Below, one piece after another: positions 1-8,211 of a DNA stretch of 64,000 nt. The stretch's first letter is position 1, and the number at the start of each line of letters is the position of its first letter. The position numbers and the translations under genes were made by a program. The notes beneath the pieces are model-generated. The model ran no database searches. It was given only the letters and a program-made list of their open reading frames with translations, and was not told the DNA's origin. Source of the stretch: Bacillus sp. NTK034 (GTDB lineage: Bacteria > Bacillota > Bacilli > Bacillales > Cytobacillaceae); contig NZ_JAFKOJ010000003.1 in assembly GCF_017303275.1 (NCBI RefSeq), forward strand, positions 248,001-312,000, in the 5' to 3' direction.

Positions 1-1230
1 AATCTATTCTTTTTATTAATTCTATTTGTTACAACAGCATTATTTTTTTTCGGGCCAATTAGAGTTTTCTTCAATAATAATATTCCTTCGATTAATGCTT
101 CATTTAGTAATGGCAACGAACAGTTGGTAAAGGATACTAAAAAACAGGCAGAAAAAAAGATTAATAGTAAACCACCTAATATTAATGTAAAAAATCTTAT
201 TGGAAGAGACATCATTAGGCCTACAAAGAGAATTAGTGAATATATTTCAAATAAAACCGTCTTAATTACTGGAGCAGGAGGCTCAATCGGAAGTGAATTA
301 GTTAAGCAGGCTGCCGGATACAGTCCAAAAAGGCTGATTTTACTTGGCCATGGAGAAAATAGTATTTTTAATATCTCTGCAGATATTAAAGAAAAGTTTC
401 CCAAAACTCAAATACATTTAATAATAGCGGATATTCAGGATAAGAATCACATTGAACAAATTTTCGAACAGTATAGACCAACTATTGTTTTTCATGCTGC
501 AGCTCACAAACATGTTCCATTAATGGAAATGAATGAAGGAGCAGCAGTACGAAACAATATTTTTGGAACTGAAAATCTTGTCAAGGCATCATCTAAATAC
601 TTTGTTGAACGCTTTGTCTTTATTTCAACTGATAAAGCTGTCGAGCCTATTAATATTATGGGGAAAACTAAAAGGATTGGAGAGCTGATTGTTCAGGCTG
701 CTGCATCAGAAAGTTTAACGAAGTTCTCAATTGTAAGGTTTGGAAATGTGCTGGAAAGCCGCGGAAGTGTAATTCCCATTTTTAAGAAACAAATTGAGTC
801 AGGAGAAGCGGTTACCGTAACACACCCAGATATGGTGAGGTATTTTATGACCATCCCTGAAGCAGTGCAACTTGTTCTTGAAGCAGGTGCACTATCAAAA
901 GGGGGAGAGGTTTTCGTACTGGATATGGGGAAGCCAGTTAAAATCATTGATATTGCCAGAAGGCTGATCTGCTTATATGGTTATGAACCAGACAAAGATA
1001 TTAGAATAGAAATTACAGGAATACGTCAGGGAGAAAAATTAAATGAATCACTTTTTTACACTAGTGAGGAAATAGTGAAAACCAAACACCCTAATGTTAT
1101 GATTGCTGTTCCCAAAATAAAAAGCAGTGAGAATTTACAAGGACAATTAGAAAAACTTAAAGAAGCTGTAATCCATTATCCTGAAAAAATTGGGCAAATG
1201 CTAGATAAAATTATTAAAGATCAATATTGA
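1..1230 (+). CDS. Nucleotide-sugar 4,6-dehydratase, CapD/FlaA1 type (5' partial)
   Basis: Probable NAD(P)-dependent UDP-sugar 4,6-dehydratase/epimerase supplying a modified sugar to the neighbouring glycosyltransferases. The reading frame is open from base 1, so the gene starts upstream; the TTG at 124 is not a convincing start. The first ~25 visible residues are strongly hydrophobic, as expected for the last membrane segment of the long, membrane-anchored CapD/FlaA1 form. A Rossmann dinucleotide motif GAGGSIGSEL lies near visible residue 91, HAAAHKHVPLME near 165 and STDKAVEP near 210. The later NIMGKTKR has Met where classical SDRs have Tyr, as is usual in this family. A Rossmann dehydrogenase follows 53 bp downstream. 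The exact sugar cannot be told from sequence. Confidence 0.85.
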   Translation, partial: NLFFLLILFVTTALFFFGPIRVFFNNNIPSINASFSNGNEQLVKDTKKQAEKKINSKPPNINVKNLIGRDIIRPTKRISEYISNKTVLITGAGGSIGSELVKQAAGYSPKRLILLGHGENSIFNISADIKEKFPKTQIHLIIADIQDKNHIEQIFEQYRPTIVFHAAAHKHVPLMEMNEGAAVRNNIFGTENLVKASSKYFVERFVFISTDKAVEPINIMGKTKRIGELIVQAAASESLTKFSIVRFGNVLESRGSVIPIFKKQIESGEAVTVTHPDMVRYFMTIPEAVQLVLEAGALSKGGEVFVLDMGKPVKIIDIARRLICLYGYEPDKDIRIEITGIRQGEKLNESLFYTSEEIVKTKHPNVMIAVPKIKSSENLQGQLEKLKEAVIHYPEKIGQMLDKIIKDQY

Positions 1231-1283
1231 AAAAATAAAAAACCAATCAATTTCAGGTATAAAAGGAGGGAAAATAAGCTGAA

Positions 1284-2297
1284 ATGATTGAGAAGATAAA
1301 AAAAGAATTGAAAAGTTTTACTGCCCCTAATTCAATAACTGTAGCAACAGTAGGGATGACATCTAGAGATTCAGCTCCCTTTACTGTCTTGCCAAGAAGA
1401 AAAACACTTGGATTTGAAACGATTAATTTCTTAATTTCAAATATTCATTCAGCAGAAAAATGTTTAAATTTTCTCGATGGCAAGGTCAAGTATATTCTAA
1501 TAGATGTTGAATCCAAAAAAAATGTTGATCTCGAGAGTATTGCAAAAAAAACTATAAAGTCCTCAATTGTCAAGTCATACAAACCAAATGATGCGACTGT
1601 AGAAGCTGCAGACCTTTACATGTTGAATTATTTTAAAGATTTTCTTAAGGATAAAAAAATCTTAATTTATGGTGCAGGCAATATAGCTGGGAAACTTGCG
1701 TTAAGATTGGCTGAACGAGGGGCAGAGATATATATTTATTCACGGGATAAAAATAAGGTTAGTTTATTGGTAAATGCGCTTAACTTAATTCTTCCTAGAT
1801 ATTCATTAAATAGGATCAAACAATTACAAAATTTTGAAGAGATGAGTGATTTTTTTGATGCTATTATTTCCTTTATATCTTCTGAACAAGTAATTAATCA
1901 TAATATTATTCAAAGTTTAAAGGAAAATGCCTTAGTTTTGGATGGTGGCATAAACAATTTTACTCATGAATTTTATAAAAACAGCAGTAAAAAAAGGTTA
2001 AATTCTTTTCGGCTTGATGTACGATTGGGGTTTCTATACTCATTAATACCTTTAATGGACTATACTGAAAAGTTTTTTAGGGAGGTGCAAGGTAAGTCAT
2101 CAATAGAGGAAATAAAATTAGTATCAGGGGGGATTATTGGGAATGAAGGGGATATAATCGTTGATTCTATTAAATCGCCTACACAAGTGATTGGAATTGC
2201 AAATGGACTAGGGGGGACAAAAGAAATAGGTAAGTATAATCTGACTGATATCAAAAATCTGGAAATGGTACAAAAATATATCTCAGAAAAAAAGTAA
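1284..2297 (+). CDS. Rossmann-fold NAD(P)-binding dehydrogenase-like protein
   Basis: 337 residues, specific substrate not recognised. A clear dinucleotide-binding motif GAGNIAGKLA lies near residue 130, followed by a predicted strand ending in IYIYSRD. This layout (N-terminal domain, then a central Rossmann fold) is like shikimate dehydrogenase or glutamyl-tRNA reductase folds, but it is not a clear member of either. LDGGINNF near residue 215 may belong to the active site. The ATG is the only reasonable start because TAA lies in frame just upstream; AGGAGGG sits about 14 nt before it, which is long. It follows the 4,6-dehydratase in the same direction, so a role in making or modifying a surface sugar is inferred from context only. 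Confidence 0.6.
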   Translation: MIEKIKKELKSFTAPNSITVATVGMTSRDSAPFTVLPRRKTLGFETINFLISNIHSAEKCLNFLDGKVKYILIDVESKKNVDLESIAKKTIKSSIVKSYKPNDATVEAADLYMLNYFKDFLKDKKILIYGAGNIAGKLALRLAERGAEIYIYSRDKNKVSLLVNALNLILPRYSLNRIKQLQNFEEMSDFFDAIISFISSEQVINHNIIQSLKENALVLDGGINNFTHEFYKNSSKKRLNSFRLDVRLGFLYSLIPLMDYTEKFFREVQGKSSIEEIKLVSGGIIGNEGDIIVDSIKSPTQVIGIANGLGGTKEIGKYNLTDIKNLEMVQKYISEKK

Positions 2298-2491
2298 ACA
2301 GTTAAAAAATCATCTAATAAATCTACATCTGCTATCCTCCTTCTAAAAATAATGCCAGCAGTAGTTTCTTCCAAACTTTTATCATTAATTTTCCCAGTAA
2401 AAATAACAAATTACCAATCATCTATTTGCTTACCGGAAAGTCTTCAGAAAAAAGCAGATTTATTAAAACAACTGATGTGAAAGGAGAAACT

Positions 2492-3313
2492 ATGGTTAGA
2501 GAAAATAAAGCAATTTGCATTATAGGATCAGGAAGATGCGGATCTTCAATGGTGACCAGGGCGATAAATTTAATGGGAGTGGATGTAGGATCCCATCTTT
2601 ATCCTGCTGACCGCACAAATCCAAAAGGCTATTGGGAAAACAGCAGAATTGTAATGATCCATGAAAAGATGCTTAAAACAGTTGGAAACAATATTCATCA
2701 TGAATGGTGGCACAAGAAGGATTACATCCATTTAAAACAAGAATTGAAAGACTATATAACAAAAGAATATTTAGATAAAGAGGTATGGGGATGGAAAGAT
2801 CCAAGAACATGCCATTTTATTGCACTATGGAATGAGGTATTAAATGAACTATCTGTCACTCCCCATTATGTAATCCTGGTTCGTAATCCCGTAGACATTA
2901 TTCATTCATTCAAAAAAGCATATAACTTTAAAGACATTACAGCATTGAAGCTTTGGCAGCAAAGAACGTTATTAAGTTTGAAAAAGACAGAAGACCATAA
3001 AAGGCTCATCTTTGATTATAACCAATTCCTGGACAATAGTCTTGGATGCTTAAAAATTCTTTCTAAGACTTTCAATCTTAAAATCGAAAAAAATGAGATA
3101 GAATTAAAAAGGCAGTTAAATCATTTTATTGACCCTTCATTACAGCATAGCAGGGTGAGCTTAGATAGATTGTTAAATGATCCATATATTGAAGATGATA
3201 TTAAAGAGCTTTATAGCCTATGCTACAAGGCATGCCACTCAATCGATTTTTTCAATTCTGAAATATTCAGGAAAAAAGTTGATTTATTATATCGATCTTT
3301 TTTTGAAAAATAA
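2492..3313 (+). CDS. Sulfotransferase family protein
   Basis: 273 residues. The N-terminus has a 5'-phosphosulfate-binding-like loop, GSGRCGSSMVTRAI (from about residue 13), and about 115 residues later ILVRNPVDIIHSF matches the 3'-phosphate-binding arginine/serine motif of PAPS-dependent sulfotransferases. The family moves sulfate from PAPS to hydroxyl groups of glycans or small molecules. The ATG start follows AAGGAG at 2481-2486, and an upstream in-frame extension lacks a ribosome site. It lies among glycan genes, so sulfation of a surface glycan is plausible but inferred. A second, different sulfotransferase is at 9357. Some members of this fold have other substrates. Confidence 0.75.
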   Translation: MVRENKAICIIGSGRCGSSMVTRAINLMGVDVGSHLYPADRTNPKGYWENSRIVMIHEKMLKTVGNNIHHEWWHKKDYIHLKQELKDYITKEYLDKEVWGWKDPRTCHFIALWNEVLNELSVTPHYVILVRNPVDIIHSFKKAYNFKDITALKLWQQRTLLSLKKTEDHKRLIFDYNQFLDNSLGCLKILSKTFNLKIEKNEIELKRQLNHFIDPSLQHSRVSLDRLLNDPYIEDDIKELYSLCYKACHSIDFFNSEIFRKKVDLLYRSFFEK

Positions 3314-3384
3314 GCTAACCGTGAAAAATCCTTATTTATAGTTTTCCGGGTTTAATTGGTATAACAAATAAAGGGTGATTATTT

Positions 3385-4023
3385 ATGGAAGATAAGTATA
3401 AAAATATATTGGAGTTTTGGAGAAATAACTTATATTTGCCTAATTCATTAACAAGAGAAGAGACTATGCGTTTTTGGTTATTGGAAGCTAAACCCTACAA
3501 AATCAGACCAGAAACAGTAAAGAAATACCAGAAAAAAAATAACATACAGGTGTTAATAGAGACTGGTACTTATAAAGGTGCCATGATTGAGGCAGTATTA
3601 AATAATTTCAATAAAATAGTCTCAATAGAATTAGATAAAGACCTATATAATGAAGCAAAAATAAAATTTTCCAGCCAATCACATGTGAATATTGTGCATG
3701 GTGATAGCTCCTTAGTATTGGGGGACATGCTGAAGTCTATTAATGTACCTTGTGTATTTTGGCTGGACGGACATTATGTACCAGATTCAATAGATACAGC
3801 CAGAGGGGATAGAGATACTCCTATTTTGGATGAATTAGATCAGATTTTAAAGCATCATGTTAGGCATCATGTAATTTTAATTGATGATGCCCGATGTTTT
3901 ATTGGTCCCAATCCTATTTTGAATGATTACCCTACCATCCAGGAATTAAAAAAGTTTGTAAAAAGCAGAAGGCCTGAGTTAAGTTTTCAAGTAGCTGACG
4001 ACATAATAAGAATTTTGCCATAA
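3385..4023 (+). CDS. SAM-dependent methyltransferase (class I)
   Basis: 212 residues. The glycine-rich SAM motif is IETGTYKGAMIEAV, followed by an acidic strand end, VSIELD, and a post-motif WLDGHY. Together these match small class I methyltransferases found in polysaccharide loci (ETGT-type). The likely job is O- or N-methylation of a sugar on the glycan assembled by this locus, which is inferred from neighbours. AAGGGTGA precedes the ATG at a good distance. It ends about 105 bp before a small MCxC protein gene. Confidence 0.7.
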   Translation: MEDKYKNILEFWRNNLYLPNSLTREETMRFWLLEAKPYKIRPETVKKYQKKNNIQVLIETGTYKGAMIEAVLNNFNKIVSIELDKDLYNEAKIKFSSQSHVNIVHGDSSLVLGDMLKSINVPCVFWLDGHYVPDSIDTARGDRDTPILDELDQILKHHVRHHVILIDDARCFIGPNPILNDYPTIQELKKFVKSRRPELSFQVADDIIRILP

Positions 4024-4077
4024 AGAGATTCAAAATTTGTTAGTTAAAAAAGTTGAAGAATATGTATATTAGCACAA

Positions 4078-4104
4078 ACTGAAGACAAGCTCACGAATAG
4101 TATA
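4078..4104 (+). promoter_or_regulatory. Possible sigma-K promoter for the MCxC small protein gene
   Basis: AC at 4078-4079, 16 nt, then AATAGTATA at 4096-4104: one mismatch from the sigma-K consensus AC-N16-CATANNNTA. It lies about 24 nt before the start of the 54-residue protein. Match by eye only. Confidence 0.4.
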
Positions 4105-4127
4105 TCTTAAGAAAGTGAGGTGCTCCT

Positions 4128-4292
4128 ATGTGTCTTTGTAAAAAAGTTAATAAATATTATTTAGGAAGTGACCCGAATTACGGAAAAGCGGTTAAGCTCA
4201 CAGCAAACAATTATAAAATGCCTGTGGTGAAGGGTACAAAAGCAGGGTACTCTACAAAAAAATATGTAAACGGAAAGCTTCAAACTTACTAA
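4128..4292 (+). CDS. Small basic MCxC protein 1
   Basis: 54 residues, not recognised. It begins MCLCKKVNKYY and is rich in Lys, Tyr and Gly, with no membrane segment. A GTGAGGTG ribosome site lies 5 nt before the ATG. The next gene (4346) is a shorter relative: both begin MC[LF]Cx[KE]VNK and both have an internal MP-x-x-K patch. The pair sits between a methyltransferase and a GT2 glycosyltransferase, with a possible sigma-K promoter upstream. The sequence suggests a small spore-surface component or a glycosylation target; no function is established. Confidence 0.65.
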   Translation: MCLCKKVNKYYLGSDPNYGKAVKLTANNYKMPVVKGTKAGYSTKKYVNGKLQTY

Positions 4293-4345
4293 GGGACCTT
4301 TGAAGTGCCCAGCGCGAATCAGTGCGAATAAAAGGCGGTGAGACT

Positions 4346-4495
4346 ATGTGCTTTTGCCATGAGGTTAATAAAAAGATTTCCTCCAATGCATCGTATCAAG
4401 GCAGAAAAATGCCCTCAGCCAAAAGAATCATTAATGTAAAGACTTCAAATGGCATCCTGAAACCTTTACAGCCAAACTACAAAGTTAAAAAATAA
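4346..4495 (+). CDS. Small basic MCxC protein 2
   Basis: 49 residues, paralogous to the preceding gene: it begins MCFCHEVNKK and shares the MP..K patch near residue 22 and a Tyr/Lys-rich end. The ribosome site is GGCGGTGAG just before the ATG. Very basic, with only two cysteines, both at the N-terminus. Two tandem copies with diverged sequence but a conserved MCxC-VNK start argue that both are real. Function unknown. Confidence 0.65.
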   Translation: MCFCHEVNKKISSNASYQGRKMPSAKRIINVKTSNGILKPLQPNYKVKK

Positions 4496-4594
4496 CGAAC
4501 CACTGAACCTTTTTAAAAGAGAGCTAAGTCCATCAATTAATGAATACATTAGTGTAGCGGCTTTATCTATTCAACAGTAAGGGAGGTGTATTAT

Positions 4595-5473
4595 TTGTTG
4601 GTGGTAGTTCAAAATTTTGCTGGAGTCACCAAGGGAAATTTTCTCAGAAAGAAAACCAGCGGAATAACTCCTCATTTATCTTTAAGGCAAAAAAAAGCCC
4701 TATTGAAGAAAGCCCGCACAGAAAATGAAAAAAGCAAGGTGAATAAAATGTCTAAAGCCACCAAAAATAAACCTAACCTGAAAATAAGCTGTATTTTAAC
4801 AAGTTATAATCGTCCTCAGAGAGTCCGTGAGGCCATTGCAAGTGTTCAGCAGCAAACATATCCCAATTGGGAGCTCATTGTTGTAGATGACAATTCTAAT
4901 GCAAAAACTAAAAATGTATTAAATGAAATTGCTGATAAAGATCCCCGGATTACACTAATTCAGACAGGAGTAAGTCCCGAGGATCGCCCAAAAACAACCA
5001 GATATGCAACCTGCATTAATTTGGCACTCGGAAGGATAACGGGAGATTTAGTAACCTATTTAACTGATGATGATATATACTATCCAACCCGATTCGAGAG
5101 AATGGCAGCGGCGTTTCAAATGAACCCCAAAATTCATGTCTTATATGGCAGACAAAAAGTCATTGTGTATACAGGGAATAGGATTACAAGGACTTTTATA
5201 CGCCCCTTAGTTGGAGTTACACGATATCCAATGGGGAGGGTTGATCATAATTCCTTTATGCACAGTCGATCCTGCTTAGAGGTAGTGAAAGGGTGGGATG
5301 ACCACCCTGACAATTGGAAGGCCGGTGACGCAGCTTTTTTTAGAAAGCTTGTAAGGCATTGGGATTTTTATCCCATAAATGCATTAACCGATGAACATCG
5401 GGTACATGACAAAGGGGTTCAGAGAAAACTGCATCGCGGAACAAAACCATGGAACAGTGAAGATGCGGAGTAG
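4595..5473 (+). CDS. Glycosyltransferase family 2
   Basis: 292 residues from the TTG at 4595, chosen because GGGAGG at 4581-4586 is correctly spaced for it; an ATG at 4750 is a possible alternative. After about 60 basic residues the GT-A fold opens with ISCILTSYNRP and ELIVVDDNS, and the metal-binding acidic motif is YLTDDDIYYPTRFE. GT2 enzymes transfer a sugar from a nucleotide sugar to an acceptor in the cytosol. It is convergent with cgeB, and the tiny MCxC proteins lie immediately upstream. The C-terminus is short, so it is a single catalytic domain. Confidence 0.85.
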   Translation: MLVVVQNFAGVTKGNFLRKKTSGITPHLSLRQKKALLKKARTENEKSKVNKMSKATKNKPNLKISCILTSYNRPQRVREAIASVQQQTYPNWELIVVDDNSNAKTKNVLNEIADKDPRITLIQTGVSPEDRPKTTRYATCINLALGRITGDLVTYLTDDDIYYPTRFERMAAAFQMNPKIHVLYGRQKVIVYTGNRITRTFIRPLVGVTRYPMGRVDHNSFMHSRSCLEVVKGWDDHPDNWKAGDAAFFRKLVRHWDFYPINALTDEHRVHDKGVQRKLHRGTKPWNSEDAE

Positions 5474-5479
5474 GTTAAT

Positions 5480-5516
5480 TGCCAATGATAGTCTTTACTT
5501 ACTATTGTCATTGGAG
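5480..5516. terminator. Inverted repeat between convergent genes
   Basis: CCAATGA and TCATTGG arms (5482-5488 and 5508-5514) bracket a loop between the convergent GT2 and cgeB genes; the second arm includes the cgeB stop. There is no good T-run, so terminator function is uncertain. Confidence 0.35.
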
Positions 5517-6467
5517 CTTACTCAGCATGTCTTCCATCCTTTTTTCAAATGTATGCTCTTTAAGGACGCGCTTGTTTGCGAGTTCCGAAATTTCCTTGCG
5601 CTTTTCTTCATGATTAATATAAAAAATAATTTTTTGAAGCAGTTCATCTTCCGTTTTAAATGATACGATCTCCTTGTCTTCGATAAAGTGGATTGGCAAA
5701 TCCTCTTTGTACTCAATTAACTGAAAAGCCCCGCAAGCTGCTACATCAAAGGTTCTATTATTTATGCTATTGCCCTTAATGCCAATCCGATTTTTGTTTT
5801 GATGTAAATTGTAGGGCCTGTGCGTATTTAATACAATTTTTGCTCCGTTATAATACTGAGCCGCAATCGATGGTTCCACCCAAATATCATGAATTCTCAA
5901 TCTGGGGTGATTTTGCAGCCGGATTAATTTATTTCTCCATTTGCCAATTACCTTGATTTTATAAGGTGTTTTTTCCAGAAGAACCTGGATAAGCTTCACC
6001 CTATCCGGATATGGATAGCCCAGCAGACATATATCGCTTATAAAAGCTGGTCCGGCCTGAATAGGCTTGAATATTTCTGTTGAAGTTCCTAATGGCAAAT
6101 GGAAAGTTTGCTGGTGCCCTTTTTTAATATAGAAATCTTTGGCTGCCGTATCGATAGTAAAGATATAATCATAATTGGGTATTAGCACTTCCGTTTTATC
6201 CATGTAATAAGGATCTTCCGTTAGCCAGACTGCCGTCTTAATCTTTTGTGTCTTTACCCATTGGATTATTTTTAAAGGGACCTTAAAGCCCAGAAGGACA
6301 ATGACAATGTCCGGTTTAAACTGATTTACCATTGTTTTTAGCTTTCCAATGCCAGTTAGGGGATCAAATTGTTTTACATTGGTTTTCTTTTGAAGCTCTT
6401 TCATAATCCATTGTTCAAAAAATTTATATATCCCTGTATAACCTGAAGAAATAAATAATATTCTCAT
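5508..6467 (-). CDS. cgeB: CgeB-like spore surface glycosyltransferase
   Basis: 319 residues, close to the B. subtilis CgeB length. It opens RILFISSGYTGIYKFFEQ, typical of CgeB, followed by a GT-B-like layout with TAVWLTEDPYYM near residue 75 and, in the C-terminal half, NNRTFDVAACGAFQLIEY (donor-binding region of GT1/GT4-like proteins). In B. subtilis CgeB acts late in the mother cell on the outermost spore layer. I chose the ATG at 6467, with AGGTG in front, over the GTG at 6476. The upstream 163-residue gene ends one base before that GTG, so the two are probably translated together. Confidence 0.8.
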   Translation of the reverse strand: MRILFISSGYTGIYKFFEQWIMKELQKKTNVKQFDPLTGIGKLKTMVNQFKPDIVIVLLGFKVPLKIIQWVKTQKIKTAVWLTEDPYYMDKTEVLIPNYDYIFTIDTAAKDFYIKKGHQQTFHLPLGTSTEIFKPIQAGPAFISDICLLGYPYPDRVKLIQVLLEKTPYKIKVIGKWRNKLIRLQNHPRLRIHDIWVEPSIAAQYYNGAKIVLNTHRPYNLHQNKNRIGIKGNSINNRTFDVAACGAFQLIEYKEDLPIHFIEDKEIVSFKTEDELLQKIIFYINHEEKRKEISELANKRVLKEHTFEKRMEDMLSKLQ

Positions 6468-6476
6468 AACATTCAC

Positions 6477-6968
6477 CTAAAAATTAATAGAAATGCTGTT
6501 TAAGGCACCGATTCCATCTTTTTGTTCATCACAATAAAAAAAACCGTCCACAAGAACGAATCTATCTTTTTTCTTGGAAGAAACCTGCAGCTCATATCCA
6601 AAATTTAAATTTGTCCCTTGCTCAAGCGCCTTGGATTTTCCTGGCTTTAACCAGTGTTCACCGATCTTTAATGCTTTTTCCTTCCAGTCATCATCTATAT
6701 ATACCCAGGCTTCTGTATTAGAACCATCAATCATGAGAGCGGTATGATTTACTGAACCGATCTTTCCGCCAAGCCGCACATTTTCCGAAGGTTTTGTCCG
6801 CAGACAAATGAGGGGATTATTTAATGCAGCTGTACCGATATTTCTTATATTCAAGTTTCCAACTACCATAATATCCTCTTCTTCCTCCTCCTTTTCAGGA
6901 AGCATAATGGAATAACTGAACCAGGCGATACTATTAACAATTTCAGGTTCCTTCTTTTTCCAAAACAA
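6477..6968 (-). CDS. Hypothetical protein coupled to cgeB
   Basis: 163 residues, not recognised. Starts at TTG 6968 behind AGGAG. No signal peptide or membrane helix. It has a run of Glu near residue 26, then alternating short hydrophobic strands (MVVGNLNIRNIG, AWVYIDDDWKEKA) suggesting an all-beta domain. Upstream on its strand is CATAAAGTG, a partial sigma-K -10 element. It ends immediately before cgeB, so it may be the protein substrate or partner of CgeB; in B. subtilis cgeB is paired with cgeA, but I see no clear sequence likeness to CgeA. Confidence 0.6.
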   Translation of the reverse strand: MFWKKKEPEIVNSIAWFSYSIMLPEKEEEEEDIMVVGNLNIRNIGTAALNNPLICLRTKPSENVRLGGKIGSVNHTALMIDGSNTEAWVYIDDDWKEKALKIGEHWLKPGKSKALEQGTNLNFGYELQVSSKKKDRFVLVDGFFYCDEQKDGIGALNSISINF

Positions 6969-7097
6969 GGTATCACTCCTATTCCATTACCAAATGTTTT
7001 CTTTACACTTTATGCCTTTAAGTAAGGGTAAATGTTAATGTTTCTGAGGGTAAGAGCTGAGTAAAATATAAAACTTTATCAATCAGCGTTTTAAATG

Positions 7098-7126
7098 TAA
7101 AAAAAGAGGAGCGGGCACTCCTCTTA
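7098..7126 (-). terminator. Terminator of the 247-residue protein gene
   Basis: AAGAGGAG and CTCCTCTT arms with a short loop; read on the minus strand a T-run follows. It lies 22 bp after the stop of the gene at 7149. Confidence 0.75.
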
Positions 7127-7148
7127 GATTCTAGTTTTTCATGATCTA

Positions 7149-7892
7149 TTAAGCTGGTGATGGACCAGGTCCCGGGAATACAGTCGGGCACTGAGGCGGG
7201 AACGCAAGCGGCGGACAAACGAAAGGCATGTCAGGACGCGGCTGGCAGAATTCAGCTGTAATTTCAAGCTTTACCAAAGCTTCCATTTGAACGTTTTGAC
7301 ACAGGTTAATTGAAATATCCAGCTGCTGGAATTCGAATTCACCAGGCGTAGCAGTTGCGCGGCAAATCAAGTTGGCATCACATTCAAAGTCTGTAATTTC
7401 ACATTGCAGGAAAGTTCCTGGAGGCGCACATAAGAAGAATTTCTCAGATACAGCCCAAGGAATCGGCCCAGTTGTACATGACAAGCCATTTGGATTTGTT
7501 ACTCGTACAACTACAAAACCTTTCTTTAAAACCTTTACTTTTTGCAAAGTAACTGTTGATCCATCTGGCAACTGGAACTGCCCGCTTGCACGGCCATCCG
7601 GCTGAGGGATTTCCTGGCAAAGAATTGATCCAGGTGCTAGAGGGTCAACAGGAGTACCATTTTCATCAGTTGCAAAACATTCAACTGTGTAATTTCCTCC
7701 TAGAACTGCACATGGGTCTGTATCTGGCGTTACACCGCCATTTTCACAGTCAAACTCAATTGCTCCAGCTGCTAGATCACTTGCATTAAAAGCAATAAGT
7801 GGCACATCAACTTGGCGGGTTACCCAGTCATAAACTTTATTTACTTTTATACATAAAGTCTCCTGTCCGCCGTTAATTGACTTAAAATCCAT
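7149..7892 (-). CDS. Cysteine-containing putative spore surface protein
   Basis: 247 residues, family not recognised. No signal peptide or membrane segment. It carries about a dozen scattered cysteines and a predicted all-beta pattern, with a Pro-rich tail (PPLAFPPQCP, then GPGPSP). The segment QMEALVKLEIT near the C-terminus is reminiscent of SPOCS-type beta-sandwich strands, but the match is weak. An exact sigma-K-type promoter lies about 50 bp upstream, supporting expression late in sporulation in the mother cell. It sits between the cgeB unit and a GT61 gene. I infer a coat, crust or exosporium structural role. Confidence 0.7.
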   Translation of the reverse strand: MDFKSINGGQETLCIKVNKVYDWVTRQVDVPLIAFNASDLAAGAIEFDCENGGVTPDTDPCAVLGGNYTVECFATDENGTPVDPLAPGSILCQEIPQPDGRASGQFQLPDGSTVTLQKVKVLKKGFVVVRVTNPNGLSCTTGPIPWAVSEKFFLCAPPGTFLQCEITDFECDANLICRATATPGEFEFQQLDISINLCQNVQMEALVKLEITAEFCQPRPDMPFVCPPLAFPPQCPTVFPGPGPSPA

Positions 7893-7939
7893 TAACTGAT
7901 CATCCTCTCGCTTTATTATATTAGGGTTAAACCTACTTG

Positions 7940-7966
7940 TATGTTATGCTGCTTCTCCTGCTATGT
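7940..7966 (-). promoter_or_regulatory. Sigma-K type promoter (exact consensus)
   Basis: Reading the minus strand: AC (7966-7965), 16 nt, CATAACATA (7948-7940). This is an exact match to AC-N16-CATANNNTA, with transcription predicted about 40 nt before the gene ending at 7149. Nothing else was seen between 7893 and 8211 apart from the ribosome site of the GT61 gene. Confidence 0.6.
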
Positions 7967-8211
7967 GTATGGGCTTTTGCGTAAATTCAGACACCATTCC
8001 TGATTACCCAAACCAGAAAGCATAAATCTCCATAAACCTTTAACCCAATGTTAATATATTCCGATTGAGAAGCAGTGTGCTCACAATAGTTAACAGGGCC
8101 GAGCCTAAATATTTTAACCTTTATTTGCCCTTTGTCTGGACAATAATCCAAGCCATCCACATTAGGAAGAATATAATATTTTGTACCGGAAATTTTTTGG
8201 AGGGTGAAATT

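Noticed and set aside
8065..8211. Longer N-terminus of the GT61 protein
   Set aside because: The TTG at 8065 has no ribosome site, while GTG 8212 has GGAGGGTG.
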